DNA of 12,757 nucleotides, taken from NCBI GenBank assembly GCA_034440595.1, contig JAWXCH010000502.1, positions 1 to 12,757 of the forward strand, read 5' to 3'. Position numbers and translations under genes: made by a program. Numbering within the stretch: position 1 is the first letter of the stretch; each line of letters begins with the position of its first letter. A model generated the notes under the pieces. The model searched no databases, was not told the origin of the DNA, and was given only the letters and a program-made list of their open reading frames with translations. The DNA is from JAWXCH01 sp034440595 (GTDB lineage: Bacteria > Planctomycetota > Planctomycetia > Pirellulales > JALHPA01). Below, one piece after another: positions 1 to 7,270 of this stretch.

Positions 1-866
1 ATGTCCAGCTTGCCGTTTGGATCATCAGCCGGGCAGTGCCGCCCGGTCTTGTCGTGCGAGCCGGTGCCATGCACGGTGCCGTCGTTTTGTGCGACGTGAA
101 AATCGATCGTCCAAGGTCGCAAGGCGTCGGTCATTTGTTTGAATGCCGCGTCAAATTCTGCCTGCGTATAGCCGGGCTTGAGCAATGCGTGTTGCTCGGC
201 ATTGTAACCTAGCAGATACAAATAGGTGTGGGCCTGATCCGCTTGAAAGCCAACCGTTTCTGGCATGTTGACCGCAGTCAGCAGGTCCAGCACGGTTTTC
301 CAAGAATGCATGCCAGCCCAGCAAATTTCCCCTTCGGCGGCCAGTCGTTCGCCATGATCGCGTGCGACCTTCGCGGCCTCGCGGAACGTGGCAGCGATTT
401 TTTGCGTGTTCCCCTGCGGATCGGCGTCCCAATGGCTCGGGCTGTCTGCCGAGTCGATGCGAATGACGCCACCTTTACGCACGCCATGCTCGTTCAGAAT
501 CTTCCCTATCCGGCACGCTTTTTTGACTGCCAAAACAAAATTGGCCCGATCCTCGTCGCTTCCCATGGCCGACCCACCCACCGTCCCTGGCCACACCGGA
601 GCGACCAGCGAACCGACCTCCAAATTGCGACTGGCGATCTGGTCGGCAATCTTTCTTAGCGTCTCTTCCGAAGCATCTGGATCGATGTGCGGGTGGAACA
701 AGAAAAGATCAACACCGTCGAACTTCTGGCCATCCACCTCGGCGGCGGCGGTCAACTCCAGCATGCTATCCAAGCTGATCGGCGGATGATCGGTGTCCGG
801 TTCCTTGCCAACCAGACCGGGCCACATCGCGTTATGCAGTGTTGGAAAAGCGTTCTTCGTAGCCAT
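1..866 (-). CDS. TIM-barrel sugar phosphate isomerase/epimerase, 3' end outside window
   Basis: The reading frame opens at ATG 866-864 (MATKNAFPTL...) and stays open for 288 codons to the left edge, so the C-terminus is missing. A purine-rich Shine-Dalgarno AAGGA lies about 7 bases upstream of the ATG. The protein reads as a xylose-isomerase-like TIM barrel (AP endonuclease family 2 fold). Strand/loop segments are visible at about 50-58 (GVDLFLFHP), 84-92 (VGSLVAPVW), 178-186 (EGEICWAGM), 207-213 (FQADQAH) and 253-262 (TIDFHVAQND). The acidic and histidine residues E178/E180, D210, H213 and H257 sit where this fold places its divalent metal ligands. Such enzymes move a carbonyl or epimerise a sugar or sugar acid in the cytoplasm; the substrate cannot be read from the sequence. 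It follows the cupin gene at 927-2171 by 60 bp on the same strand, suggesting co-transcription. Family call firm, exact function open. Confidence 0.85.
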   Translation of the reverse strand, partial: MATKNAFPTLHNAMWPGLVGKEPDTDHPPISLDSMLELTAAAEVDGQKFDGVDLFLFHPHIDPDASEETLRKIADQIASRNLEVGSLVAPVWPGTVGGSAMGSDEDRANFVLAVKKACRIGKILNEHGVRKGGVIRIDSADSPSHWDADPQGNTQKIAATFREAAKVARDHGERLAAEGEICWAGMHSWKTVLDLLTAVNMPETVGFQADQAHTYLYLLGYNAEQHALLKPGYTQAEFDAAFKQMTDALRPWTIDFHVAQNDGTVHGTGSHDKTGRHCPADDPNGKLD

Positions 867-926
867 GCTGAGTTCCTTGAGTCACAAATTCGATCTATTC
901 ACCTATTGATGCCGCAATCTTGGCAA

Positions 927-2171
927 CTAACGCTTCTTGCCACTGGCCGGCAAGTCCTTGTGCACATTCGGGCCAAAGTACCGCAAACCGACCAGCGGTT
1001 CGCTACCGGTGTTCTCGACCTCAACGCCGGCGGTTGCCGCCGTGTGTGAAATGAACACCTCGTCTTCGGTCTCTTCGCCAAAGTGAATCATCGCCGGCGT
1101 CTGTAGCGCCAGCTTGCCCATACGACCGCGACCTTGCACCGTGATCCAACCGCTGGCACCGGGATCTTTGATCGTACACTTCACTCCTGGCTCGATCGTC
1201 AACTCCTTGGCACTGAAAAGCTGCTCACCATCCACCGTGCCATAGACAATCCAGCGATCGGTGTAGCCCGTACCTGAGCGGGCCTTGTCAACGATCGGCT
1301 CCAAGAAATTGCTCTCTTTGAAGTGCGTATCGACGTTCTTTTCCCAGTCGAGCTGACCAATGATGAAGTCCAGGTCATGGTGCTTCTCCTTCGGCATATC
1401 CTTGGTCAAAAGCGACCACGGCACGTAGCGACCTTCGACAATGTTCTGAAACATGCCGAACACATCGCTTCCCCACTGCGGCTCATAAGTGCAGAGCGAA
1501 CCGGGTGCATGCAGAACTCCTGGCGGAATCAGCCAGCCCGTACCGCGCTGCAAGCGATAAGCACGCGACAGATCGAGAATGCCGTTATCTCCCTTGTCCC
1601 AGTTCTCCAGACACTTGCGCAATTGGTCCTTGGTGGTGCCAGGTTCCAGCCCCATGAATGTGTAGGCAAAGTTGTTGTCGACGTTGTTCAACTGCGGCGG
1701 AAAGTAGTAGCTCTCGGGCTTCCCTTCCTGGCCGACCAGCTTGGCGTCTTCAAAACCCTGATGCATGTGATGGGGAATCGGCCCCATGTTGTCAAAGAAC
1801 TTGGAATAGACGGGCCAGCGGTTGTACTTTTTGTGCATCGACTCGCCGATCAGCGCCGCCCCGTTCTCGGCCACTGCGTCACGCAACTGGAATCGCTGAC
1901 CATTGTGAGCGACGTAACTCAGACCTTCGTCCGGTACGCGCCCTTCGTTGGCGGCCTCGGTGGTGCTGGCAAACCAGCGCTCATCAATACCGCCCCGATT
2001 TGCTCCGTAGGCGTACCAGTCGGTCGGGGCCAGCTTGATGCGCTTGCCGGGGTGCAGAAAGCTACGCGGAACCCAGGTCGGTGTGAGACGCAGCAACCCT
2101 TCGCCGGCGTCGAGTGCTTGTTCCAGAATTTTGCCTAAGTTGTCCTGACTGACCAGCTTTGATTGCTTCAC
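927..2171 (-). CDS. Cupin protein of the class I mannose-6-phosphate isomerase type
   Basis: This 414-residue cytoplasmic protein starts at GTG 2171-2169. A GGGAG Shine-Dalgarno (2185-2181) sits nine bases upstream and supports this non-ATG start. Around residues 124-142 it has KFFDNMGPIPHHMHQGFED. The H135-x-H137 pair and E141 match the first metal-binding cupin motif. The second motif is IPPGVLHAPGS (215-225) with H221, similar to the 'PAGxPHA' motif of class I phosphomannose isomerases. A second beta-rich half (about 305-400) resembles a further cupin domain. The family uses Zn or a similar metal to interconvert aldose and ketose sugars, classically mannose-6-P and fructose-6-P. It is divergent, so its substrate may be another sugar or sugar acid. 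The adjacent downstream TIM-barrel isomerase (60 bp away) suggests both act on one sugar pathway. It could also be a non-isomerase cupin. Confidence 0.8.
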   Translation of the reverse strand: MKQSKLVSQDNLGKILEQALDAGEGLLRLTPTWVPRSFLHPGKRIKLAPTDWYAYGANRGGIDERWFASTTEAANEGRVPDEGLSYVAHNGQRFQLRDAVAENGAALIGESMHKKYNRWPVYSKFFDNMGPIPHHMHQGFEDAKLVGQEGKPESYYFPPQLNNVDNNFAYTFMGLEPGTTKDQLRKCLENWDKGDNGILDLSRAYRLQRGTGWLIPPGVLHAPGSLCTYEPQWGSDVFGMFQNIVEGRYVPWSLLTKDMPKEKHHDLDFIIGQLDWEKNVDTHFKESNFLEPIVDKARSGTGYTDRWIVYGTVDGEQLFSAKELTIEPGVKCTIKDPGASGWITVQGRGRMGKLALQTPAMIHFGEETEDEVFISHTAATAGVEVENTGSEPLVGLRYFGPNVHKDLPASGKKR

Positions 2172-2294
2172 GACGCGAAACTCCCGTTAGAAACCATGAT
2201 CCGACGATTCGCCCTGCCTGACGGGTGACAGCGTCCAATAATGGCCGCTACCGCACTCCCGGCGGGTGCTCCCCAGAGAGACTGACAAGTCCAT

Positions 2295-2323
2295 GTTCTA
2301 TGCGGAAATGCGTTGTTTCGCAA
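2295..2323 (-). promoter_or_regulatory. Possible promoter for the cupin/isomerase operon
   Basis: Read on the minus strand, TTGCGA (2323-2318) is followed by a 17-base spacer and TAGAAC (2300-2295). Each hexamer matches the sigma70 consensus at four of six positions. The site lies about 125 bp upstream of the GTG start at 2171. It is a weak match found by eye; the genes could also be read through from the glycosyltransferase gene upstream. Confidence 0.25.
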
Positions 2324-2331
2324 GCAATAAC

Positions 2332-2370
2332 CTGCGAATTCGCAGCGGTAGACCGGTGGTACCCCGGTCT
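2332..2370. repeat. Adjacent palindrome and inverted repeat between genes
   Basis: CTGCGAATTCGCAG (2332-2345) is a perfect 14-bp palindrome. Four bases further on, AGACCGG (2350-2356) pairs with CCGGTCT (2364-2370) across a 7-base loop that itself contains GGTACC. The pair lies 27 bp past the glycosyltransferase stop codon (minus strand). On that strand the stem is not followed by a U-tract, so it is at best an imperfect terminator or an mRNA-end stem-loop. It could also be a protein-binding site. Confidence 0.4.
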
Positions 2371-2396
2371 TTAGAAAAGATCAGCAGCAGGCTGGC

Positions 2397-3191
2397 TTAC
2401 TCGCCGAGCGTAAAATCCTTGACGCTCTGCTTAACCTTCGAGAGAAAATTCGGTCGCGGCGTGCCATGCGCCTTTTCTGCGGAGATGGGCAGGTCGGAAC
2501 GCGTTGACCGATTTTGAGCAGTAGCCTGCCCAGCAATGCCTGCACCACGCAACTCTTCAATCGCCGGGCGGCATAGCAACTGAAAACTCCCTTGCCGCTG
2601 GGTGGCAATGGTGGCCAGTTCCCGCCGTTCGCTGGCTGAAAAACGCTGCATGGCTCGTGGAGCAGGTATAGCCCGATTGCCAAACTCCGACCGTGCAAGA
2701 CTGGCCGGTGACCGGCTGGCAACTCGGACGCCTCCCTCGGATCGCAGCAGACGGACGATCTCGTCCGGATCTACCGCCGATTGACCATCGTGGACAACTA
2801 CGGCGTCGGCGTCGGTTCGCTTGATGGCGGCTTGGATTGCAACTGCGGCACCCCGCCTAGCTGGTTGGCGGACAGCCTTCACCTGCGGGTACCGTCGACT
2901 CAGCTCGTTGGCTACCTCCCAGGTACCGTCGTGCGAGGCGTCGTCGACAATCCATAACTCAAATTGACTGGATAGTTCGGGCACAATGTCGAGTATTCCG
3001 GTGACATCGGATTCCAACGTGGCCTGGGCATTATGGACAGGTAGCAGGACGCTGAGCGAGCGGTTCAAGTGGGGAGCTCCTTGTCGTAGGTCGAGCCTGT
3101 CGGGGATCAAAGGTTCTCGATGCGGCGTTCGCAGCCGGGGGATCCCTGGCCTTACGCCACTGTGGACTTTTACGTCGACATCGCTGAGCAT
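2397..3191 (-). CDS. Family 2-like (GT-A fold) glycosyltransferase, atypical
   Basis: The frame is open from ATG 3206 (269 residues). I prefer the second ATG at 3191 (MLSDVDVK..., 264 residues) because GGAG lies five bases before it, while nothing suitable precedes the first. Residue numbers below count from the ATG at 3206. The GT-A nucleotide-binding core is clear: LSVLLPVHNAQATLESD (51-67), FELWIVDDASHDGT (82-95), then RGAAVAIQAAIKRTDADAVVVHDG (118-141). Members transfer a sugar from a nucleotide donor to a lipid, glycan or protein at the cytoplasmic face. The metal-binding DXD site normally found after the 'AD.vv..D' strand reads HDGQSAVDPDEI (139-150), so the usual motif is degenerate. 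The region after about 155 is short, polar and shows no acceptor domain or membrane helix. Activity is therefore uncertain. It lies 225 bp upstream of the cupin gene on the same strand and diverges from hisI. Confidence 0.75.
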   Translation of the reverse strand: MLSDVDVKVHSGVRPGIPRLRTPHREPLIPDRLDLRQGAPHLNRSLSVLLPVHNAQATLESDVTGILDIVPELSSQFELWIVDDASHDGTWEVANELSRRYPQVKAVRQPARRGAAVAIQAAIKRTDADAVVVHDGQSAVDPDEIVRLLRSEGGVRVASRSPASLARSEFGNRAIPAPRAMQRFSASERRELATIATQRQGSFQLLCRPAIEELRGAGIAGQATAQNRSTRSDLPISAEKAHGTPRPNFLSKVKQSVKDFTLGE

Positions 3192-3368
3192 CGTCACTCC
3201 ATCCAAGCCGAATCGAATCTTGAGTAAAAAAGATCGACGACTCCGACTTTGCTGAATTCGCCCAAGGCAACGAAGGCACCGCGGTTACCGATTGTTCCGG
3301 CGGCTGCTTATTAGCCCGGTCCGGCGCCAGAACAGCACGGCGGCGGCCAGCCTGAGCCATCCACCGTG

Positions 3369-3398
3369 GTGGCATCTGCCTGCGGAACACGTTATCTT
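3369..3398 (+). promoter_or_regulatory. Possible hisI promoter
   Basis: GTGGCA (3369-3374), an 18-base spacer and TATCTT (3393-3398) give four of six consensus matches in each hexamer. They lie about 45 bp upstream of the hisI ATG, in the 236-bp divergent gap between the glycosyltransferase gene and hisI. The match was made by eye and is weak. Confidence 0.25.
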
Positions 3399-3442
3399 GA
3401 AGGGACCGCGCCCGACCGTTCCCACCTCAATCTGGCACAACC

Positions 3443-3844
3443 ATGAACCAGGATCTGGACCCCACCGATATTCAGCCAGATTTTGCCGGAGCTGGCGGAT
3501 TGTTGCCGGCCATTGCACAGGACCACCAGACGGGCACGGTTCTGATGCTGGCCTGGATGAATGCCGAAAGTTACGCCGAAACATTGGCCACCGGTCGTGC
3601 GGTGTACTACAGTCGCAGCCGTGGTCGACTGTGGCGAAAAGGGGAAGAGAGCGGCAACATTCAACGGGTCCATGCGGTTTTCATCGACTGCGATGCCGAT
3701 ACGATCCTGCTCCGCGTTGAACAAGTTGGGGGTGCCGCCTGCCACGAAGGCTTCCAAAGCTGCTTCTTTCGCCAGGTGACGCCCGAGGGTTCCAAGATCG
3801 TCGGCCAGCGGGTCTTTGATCCTGCTCAGGTTTACAAACTTTAA
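3443..3844 (+). CDS. hisI: Phosphoribosyl-AMP cyclohydrolase HisI
   Basis: This 133-residue enzyme opens the adenine ring of phosphoribosyl-AMP to form ProFAR, the third step of histidine biosynthesis, in the cytoplasm. The family signature is complete. It shows DHQTGTVLMLAWMN (27-40), then YYSRSRGRLWRKGEESGN (55-72), then the metal sites DCDADT (82-87; Asp82, Cys83, Asp84, Asp86), AACH (98-101; Cys100) and SCFF (106-109; Cys107). These are the three zinc cysteines and the magnesium aspartates known for HisI. The length fits a stand-alone HisI rather than a HisIE fusion. No clear Shine-Dalgarno precedes the ATG, but the next in-frame ATG would cut into the core. No other his gene is in the window, so it is unlinked from a his operon here. 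The membrane protein gene follows 29 bp later and may be co-transcribed. Confidence 0.96.
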   Translation: MNQDLDPTDIQPDFAGAGGLLPAIAQDHQTGTVLMLAWMNAESYAETLATGRAVYYSRSRGRLWRKGEESGNIQRVHAVFIDCDADTILLRVEQVGGAACHEGFQSCFFRQVTPEGSKIVGQRVFDPAQVYKL

Positions 3845-3873
3845 CATCGATTACCTATCGGATTGGGCATTTC

Positions 3874-5697
3874 ATGAAGAGCGATCCTGTCGCGTCCGCC
3901 GCAACTCCATCGACAATCGACTCGCAGGCGGTCCTGCGCCGATCGATTTACGCGATCCTCATTGCAACGGCCCTGGGAGGGATGATCGGGCGGATCCTGA
4001 ACGTCAATTCCGTCGATATGGTTCGCCTGGAGCCGTTCTTAGTCGATCGCGCCGTCAAGTCAGAAGTGGACAAGCAGGTCAAGGCACTCCAGCAAGCGGG
4101 TACACCTTTCAACAAGGCCGAGATCGAGGCTGCTGTTCGCGAGGAGATGAAAGATCGGCCAGACCTGAAGAAGCAGCGGCCGTTTCTGAGCGGCAATGAC
4201 CGCAGTCGCTGGAACACGATGCGATCGCTGGTGGAGCATGGCACTTATGCCATTGACGACATCGTTGCCGAGCCGAACTGGGACACCATCGACATGGTCA
4301 AACATGCCGATGCCGAAGGAAATCAGCATCTCTATTCCAGCAAACCGCCACTATTAGCCACGCTGTACGCCATACCCTATTGGATTGTCTATCAGACCAG
4401 CGGAGTCACACTTGGCACGCACCCGTACGAGATCGGTCGCCCGCTGTTGATCCTGTTCAACGTGGTGCCGCTGGTTTTCTACTTCTGGTTGCTGGCTCGC
4501 ATGTTGGAACGCTACGGTCGGTCGGATTGGGGACGCATCTTTATCATGGCCGTGGCCTGTTTTGCCACGTTTTTATCGACGTTTGTGACCGTGGTGAATA
4601 ATCACGAGCCGGGCGCAATCGCCGCGTTGGCGACGATCTACTTTGCCGCGCGCATCTGGTACGACCAACGGACTGAGTGGCGTTATTTCTTTCTGGCCGG
4701 AGCCTTTGCGGCGTTCGCCGCGACCTGCGAACTACCCGCCCTGTCGCTGTTTGGGCTGGTCGGGGTTGGCCTATTGTGGAATTACCCGCAGCAGACATTG
4801 ATCGCCGGTGTTCCTGGTGTGCTGTTGGTTGCGATTCCCTTTTTTGCAACCAACTGGATCGCCCATGCCAGCCTGCGAATGCCGTATGCACATCGCAGCG
4901 ACGGCGAAGAGTTGTTGGTCGTGGATAGCAAGCCCGAAGCGGTCGCGGAGTTGGACGCCGGGCAGATTCCTGACGCTTTGCAGCAGGCGCTGGCGGCCGA
5001 GAACATTCTGTTGTCCCCAGAATCTAAGATACGCACCAAGCACGAAGACAACGACCGTGTCGATCCAAAACGCTGGGTCATCGAAGACAACTCCAAGAAT
5101 GTTTGGTATTCAGTCAAACGTGTTTCCGCCGCCGATTCCAGCGAGCCCAAGTTGGCGGTCCACGCCTGGGATGACTGGTATGACTACGACTACGTTCGCA
5201 AGAGCGATGGCCGCCTGATTGATAGCTACTGGCGCAAACCGAATGGAATCGACGTGGGGGAGCCATCCGCCGGCATATACGTGATTCATTGCCTGATCGG
5301 GCATCACGGCATCTTTTCGCTCACGCCTATCTGGCTACTGATCATTCCAGGTGTATTTCTGATGGCACGCTCCAAGGACTATCAATTGCCCGCTTTGGCA
5401 GGCTTGATAGCCGTCCTGACAATTGTTTGTCTGTCGTTCTACCTCAGCCGCCCGCAGATCGACCGTAACTACGGGGGCATGACCAGTGGCTTCCGCTGGG
5501 TATTTTGGTTCACGCCACTGTGGCTGCTGGCCGCGCTGCCTGCTGCGGACTGGATGTCCAAGGCGCGCTGGAGCCGTGGCCTGGCGATTGTCCTGTTGGG
5601 ACTTTCGGTGATGTCGGTTGCCTACCCGACTTGGAACCCGTGGGTGCTACCTTGGATGCACAATTTTTGGATCTACATGGGTTGGGGGACGCTGTAG
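3874..5697 (+). CDS. Polytopic membrane protein, GT-C glycosyltransferase-like
   Basis: This 607-residue integral membrane protein has about ten hydrophobic helices. One is at 23-43, a group lies at 188-326 and another at 478-584. Two hydrophilic regions separate them: 45-155, which contains a charged helical stretch (60-100), and about 332-468, rich in acidic and aromatic residues (AWDDWYDYDY, 431-440). The segment DRSRWNTMRSLVEHGTYAIDDI (109-130) followed by LYSSKPPLLATLYAIPYW (153-170) resembles the first extracytoplasmic loop and the 'SKPPL' helix entry of ArnT/PMT-like GT-C transferases. Those enzymes use polyprenyl-phosphate sugars outside the membrane. This suggests an envelope-sugar transferase, but I cannot name a family with certainty and the large second soluble region is unusual. 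The start at 3874 lacks a clear ribosome site. It lies 29 bp after hisI. Confidence 0.75.
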   Translation: MKSDPVASAATPSTIDSQAVLRRSIYAILIATALGGMIGRILNVNSVDMVRLEPFLVDRAVKSEVDKQVKALQQAGTPFNKAEIEAAVREEMKDRPDLKKQRPFLSGNDRSRWNTMRSLVEHGTYAIDDIVAEPNWDTIDMVKHADAEGNQHLYSSKPPLLATLYAIPYWIVYQTSGVTLGTHPYEIGRPLLILFNVVPLVFYFWLLARMLERYGRSDWGRIFIMAVACFATFLSTFVTVVNNHEPGAIAALATIYFAARIWYDQRTEWRYFFLAGAFAAFAATCELPALSLFGLVGVGLLWNYPQQTLIAGVPGVLLVAIPFFATNWIAHASLRMPYAHRSDGEELLVVDSKPEAVAELDAGQIPDALQQALAAENILLSPESKIRTKHEDNDRVDPKRWVIEDNSKNVWYSVKRVSAADSSEPKLAVHAWDDWYDYDYVRKSDGRLIDSYWRKPNGIDVGEPSAGIYVIHCLIGHHGIFSLTPIWLLIIPGVFLMARSKDYQLPALAGLIAVLTIVCLSFYLSRPQIDRNYGGMTSGFRWVFWFTPLWLLAALPAADWMSKARWSRGLAIVLLGLSVMSVAYPTWNPWVLPWMHNFWIYMGWGTL

Positions 5698-5748
5698 ATA
5701 CTCGACGGCTCAACACTTTTTCCTGCTGCGACAACGGGGCAATCCCAT

Positions 5749-5776
5749 TTGCGCCTTGGCGGCTTTGCGTGAATTC
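5749..5776. repeat. Degenerate dispersed-repeat-like tract (GCGCCTTGGCGGCTTTGCG)
   Basis: The core GCGCCTTGGCGGCTTTGCG, ending in TGAATTC, resembles a low-complexity intergenic repeat I recall from many bacterial genomes, built from units such as 'ACGCAAAG' and 'GGCGCAAAG' on the opposite strand. Here it lies in the noncoding gap between two convergent genes and directly abuts the 24-bp palindrome. Membership in a dispersed family is from memory and inference; only one copy is visible in the window. Confidence 0.35.
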
Positions 5777-5794
5777 ATTGAATTCAATGAATTC
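5771..5794. repeat. 24-bp perfect palindrome with three GAATTC sites
   Basis: Every base from 5771 to 5794 pairs with its mirror. The arms GAATTCATT and AATGAATTC flank a central GAATTC, giving three EcoRI sites at a 9-bp period. Flanking bases do not extend the symmetry. It lies in the convergent gap downstream of the membrane protein gene. Confidence 0.8.
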
Positions 5795-5825
5795 GTTTTG
5801 GGAGTGCATGGCTGGCACAACAAAA

Positions 5826-5860
5826 AAACGGGACCGGTGGAAGTTCCACCGGTCCCGTTT
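5826..5860 (-). terminator. Rho-independent terminator, strongest for the minus strand
   Basis: Two perfectly complementary 17-base arms (5826-5842 and 5844-5860; core CGGGACCGGTGGA / TCCACCGGTCCCG) surround a single central base, leaving a hairpin of 16 pairs with a 3-base loop. On the minus strand the stem runs into TTTTTTTG (5828-5821), a classic U-tract, 37 bases after the PEP-CTERM gene's stop codon. On the plus strand only GTTT follows, so termination of the hisI/membrane-protein transcript there would be weaker but possible. It is placed between convergent genes as expected. Confidence 0.92.
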
Positions 5861-5897
5861 GAATTAACAATCTAATGGCTGATTACCAGCTTGCTGC

Positions 5898-7241
5898 TTA
5901 CTTGCGTAGGCGGCGGCGAGCAACCAACATTCCCAAGGCACCGATCGACAACAGGAGATAGGTGCTTGGTTCTGGCACTTCAATGGCTAGGACACCGGTG
6001 TCATAGTCGAAGGTCCAGGCCATGCCCGGATCGAGCATTGGCAGGTTGACGCCGTCACCCTCTGTGCCGAACAACGCATCGTTGGCAAATACGCTGGTGC
6101 CAATTCGAGTAGTGAAGTCGAACAGATCCCAGCTATCCCCAATGGCGTAGGTCGCGAGTGGATCGGAGGTACCGTCCAGAGTTACCTTCAGAGTGCCATC
6201 GTAGGTGATGTCAGTGATCTGGTTAAGCAGATCGTTGCTTTCCACACCGGAGATTTTGGCGATTTCGAAGTCGTGGGTTCCGGTTACGTTGTACGTTCCG
6301 GCCACACCAAGGGTACCGATCGAGTTGCCAGGAGAAACCGTACCGCCACCACTCACGCTACCGACAACGACACCGTTACCACCAAGGGTACCGGCAGCGT
6401 TCACGGTGACGTTACTGGTGATCGAACCTGCTTCGTCAGCGTCGACTGCCAACAGCTTCAGCAAGCCGTCGTCGATGGTAGTCGGGCCAGCGTAGTTGTT
6501 GGTACCACTGAGAGTGACAGTTCCGTCACCTAACTTGGAGAAGCCACCAGCACCGCCAATGCGGGACTTGATCATCAAGTCGCCGTCGCCACCGATATTG
6601 TTGTTATTGGTGGTTAGCGTGACCGCGGAGATCACTGCAGTGGCTGCAGAGTTTACTGGATGTGTACCTGCCGTAGAACTGAGAGTAACGGTTGGTGCGC
6701 TGGTGTATCCGGTACCGGCGTTAGTCACACCAACCTTCTGGATTGTAGCGCCTGCCTTCCAACCATTTCCGGATGCGCCGGTACCAGTACCTGCAACAGT
6801 GGCATTAATGTTGGCGCCGGCCGTAGTGCCGCCGCTTCCAGCATTTGTCAAAACGATGTCGGCGACGCCATTATTGAGCGTAGCGGAGCCGGAATCGATG
6901 AGCAGGTTGGCACCCATCGTGGCACCATTGAGGGTGATTACTTCGTCAACCGAAAGGCCGTTAGTGAGCTTCAAGGTCGAAGCCACACTCGCGCCAGTTC
7001 CATTGACAACAGTACCACCCTGGGTATTTAGCGCATGCCAACCACCGAAACCGAGTGCAGTGCTGGAGCCAGCAACTAAAGTTCCTTCGCTAATCGTCGT
7101 GACACCTGTGTGCTGGCCGATTCCAGTAAACGTCTGGCTACCCGTTCCAACCTTGGTAATGCCAAATCGTGCAGTACCAGAAATAGTATTGGGGAGAACG
7201 TTGACTTCGCTCACGAAGTCATACGTGTTACCATTGAACAC
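5898..7241 (-). CDS. PEP-CTERM autotransporter-repeat protein, C-terminal part (after frameshift)
   Basis: This is the downstream part of a gene whose start is at 8068. The frame is usable from about 7295 (KWVDTNGLATIGALNADT...) and has no good start of its own; the GTG at 7241 has no ribosome site. It carries two autotransporter-associated beta-strand repeats. The first is FGITKVGTGSQTFTGIGQHT...VTTISEGTLVAG; the second is GGFSKLGDGTVTLSGTNNYAGPTTIDDGLLKL. A Gly/Ser/Thr-rich passenger and the usual 'GTLGGNGVV...GGTVSPGNSIGTL' block follow. The last 26 residues are a PEP-CTERM signal: VPEP, a hydrophobic helix (STYLLLSIGALGMLVA) and the basic tail RRRLRK. Such tails are recognised by exosortase (EpsH/Xrt), which anchors or releases the protein at the envelope. 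Alone this piece would lack a signal peptide. The strong terminator at 5826-5860 follows. Confidence 0.85.
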   Translation of the reverse strand: MFNGNTYDFVSEVNVLPNTISGTARFGITKVGTGSQTFTGIGQHTGVTTISEGTLVAGSSTALGFGGWHALNTQGGTVVNGTGASVASTLKLTNGLSVDEVITLNGATMGANLLIDSGSATLNNGVADIVLTNAGSGGTTAGANINATVAGTGTGASGNGWKAGATIQKVGVTNAGTGYTSAPTVTLSSTAGTHPVNSAATAVISAVTLTTNNNNIGGDGDLMIKSRIGGAGGFSKLGDGTVTLSGTNNYAGPTTIDDGLLKLLAVDADEAGSITSNVTVNAAGTLGGNGVVVGSVSGGGTVSPGNSIGTLGVAGTYNVTGTHDFEIAKISGVESNDLLNQITDITYDGTLKVTLDGTSDPLATYAIGDSWDLFDFTTRIGTSVFANDALFGTEGDGVNLPMLDPGMAWTFDYDTGVLAIEVPEPSTYLLLSIGALGMLVARRRLRK

Positions 7242-7270
7242 GGTGTCGGCATTGAGTGCACCGATCGTGG

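Noticed and set aside
228..659. 143-codon plus-strand frame
   Set aside because: It is antisense to the TIM-barrel gene that continues off the left edge and has no recognisable domain.
1323..2138. 271-codon open frame on the plus strand
   Set aside because: It lies entirely antisense to the well-supported cupin gene and has no domain-like segments; it is a shadow of the GC-rich minus-strand codons.
2266..2517. 83-codon plus-strand frame in the gap before the glycosyltransferase gene
   Set aside because: It overlaps the end of that gene on the other strand, has Ser/Arg-rich composition and no ribosome site.
5618..5875. Plus-strand frame spanning the palindrome (REFIEFNEF...)
   Set aside because: It overlaps the 3' end of the membrane protein gene and translates the palindrome and terminator stem, so the apparent repeat peptide is an artefact of noncoding repeats.
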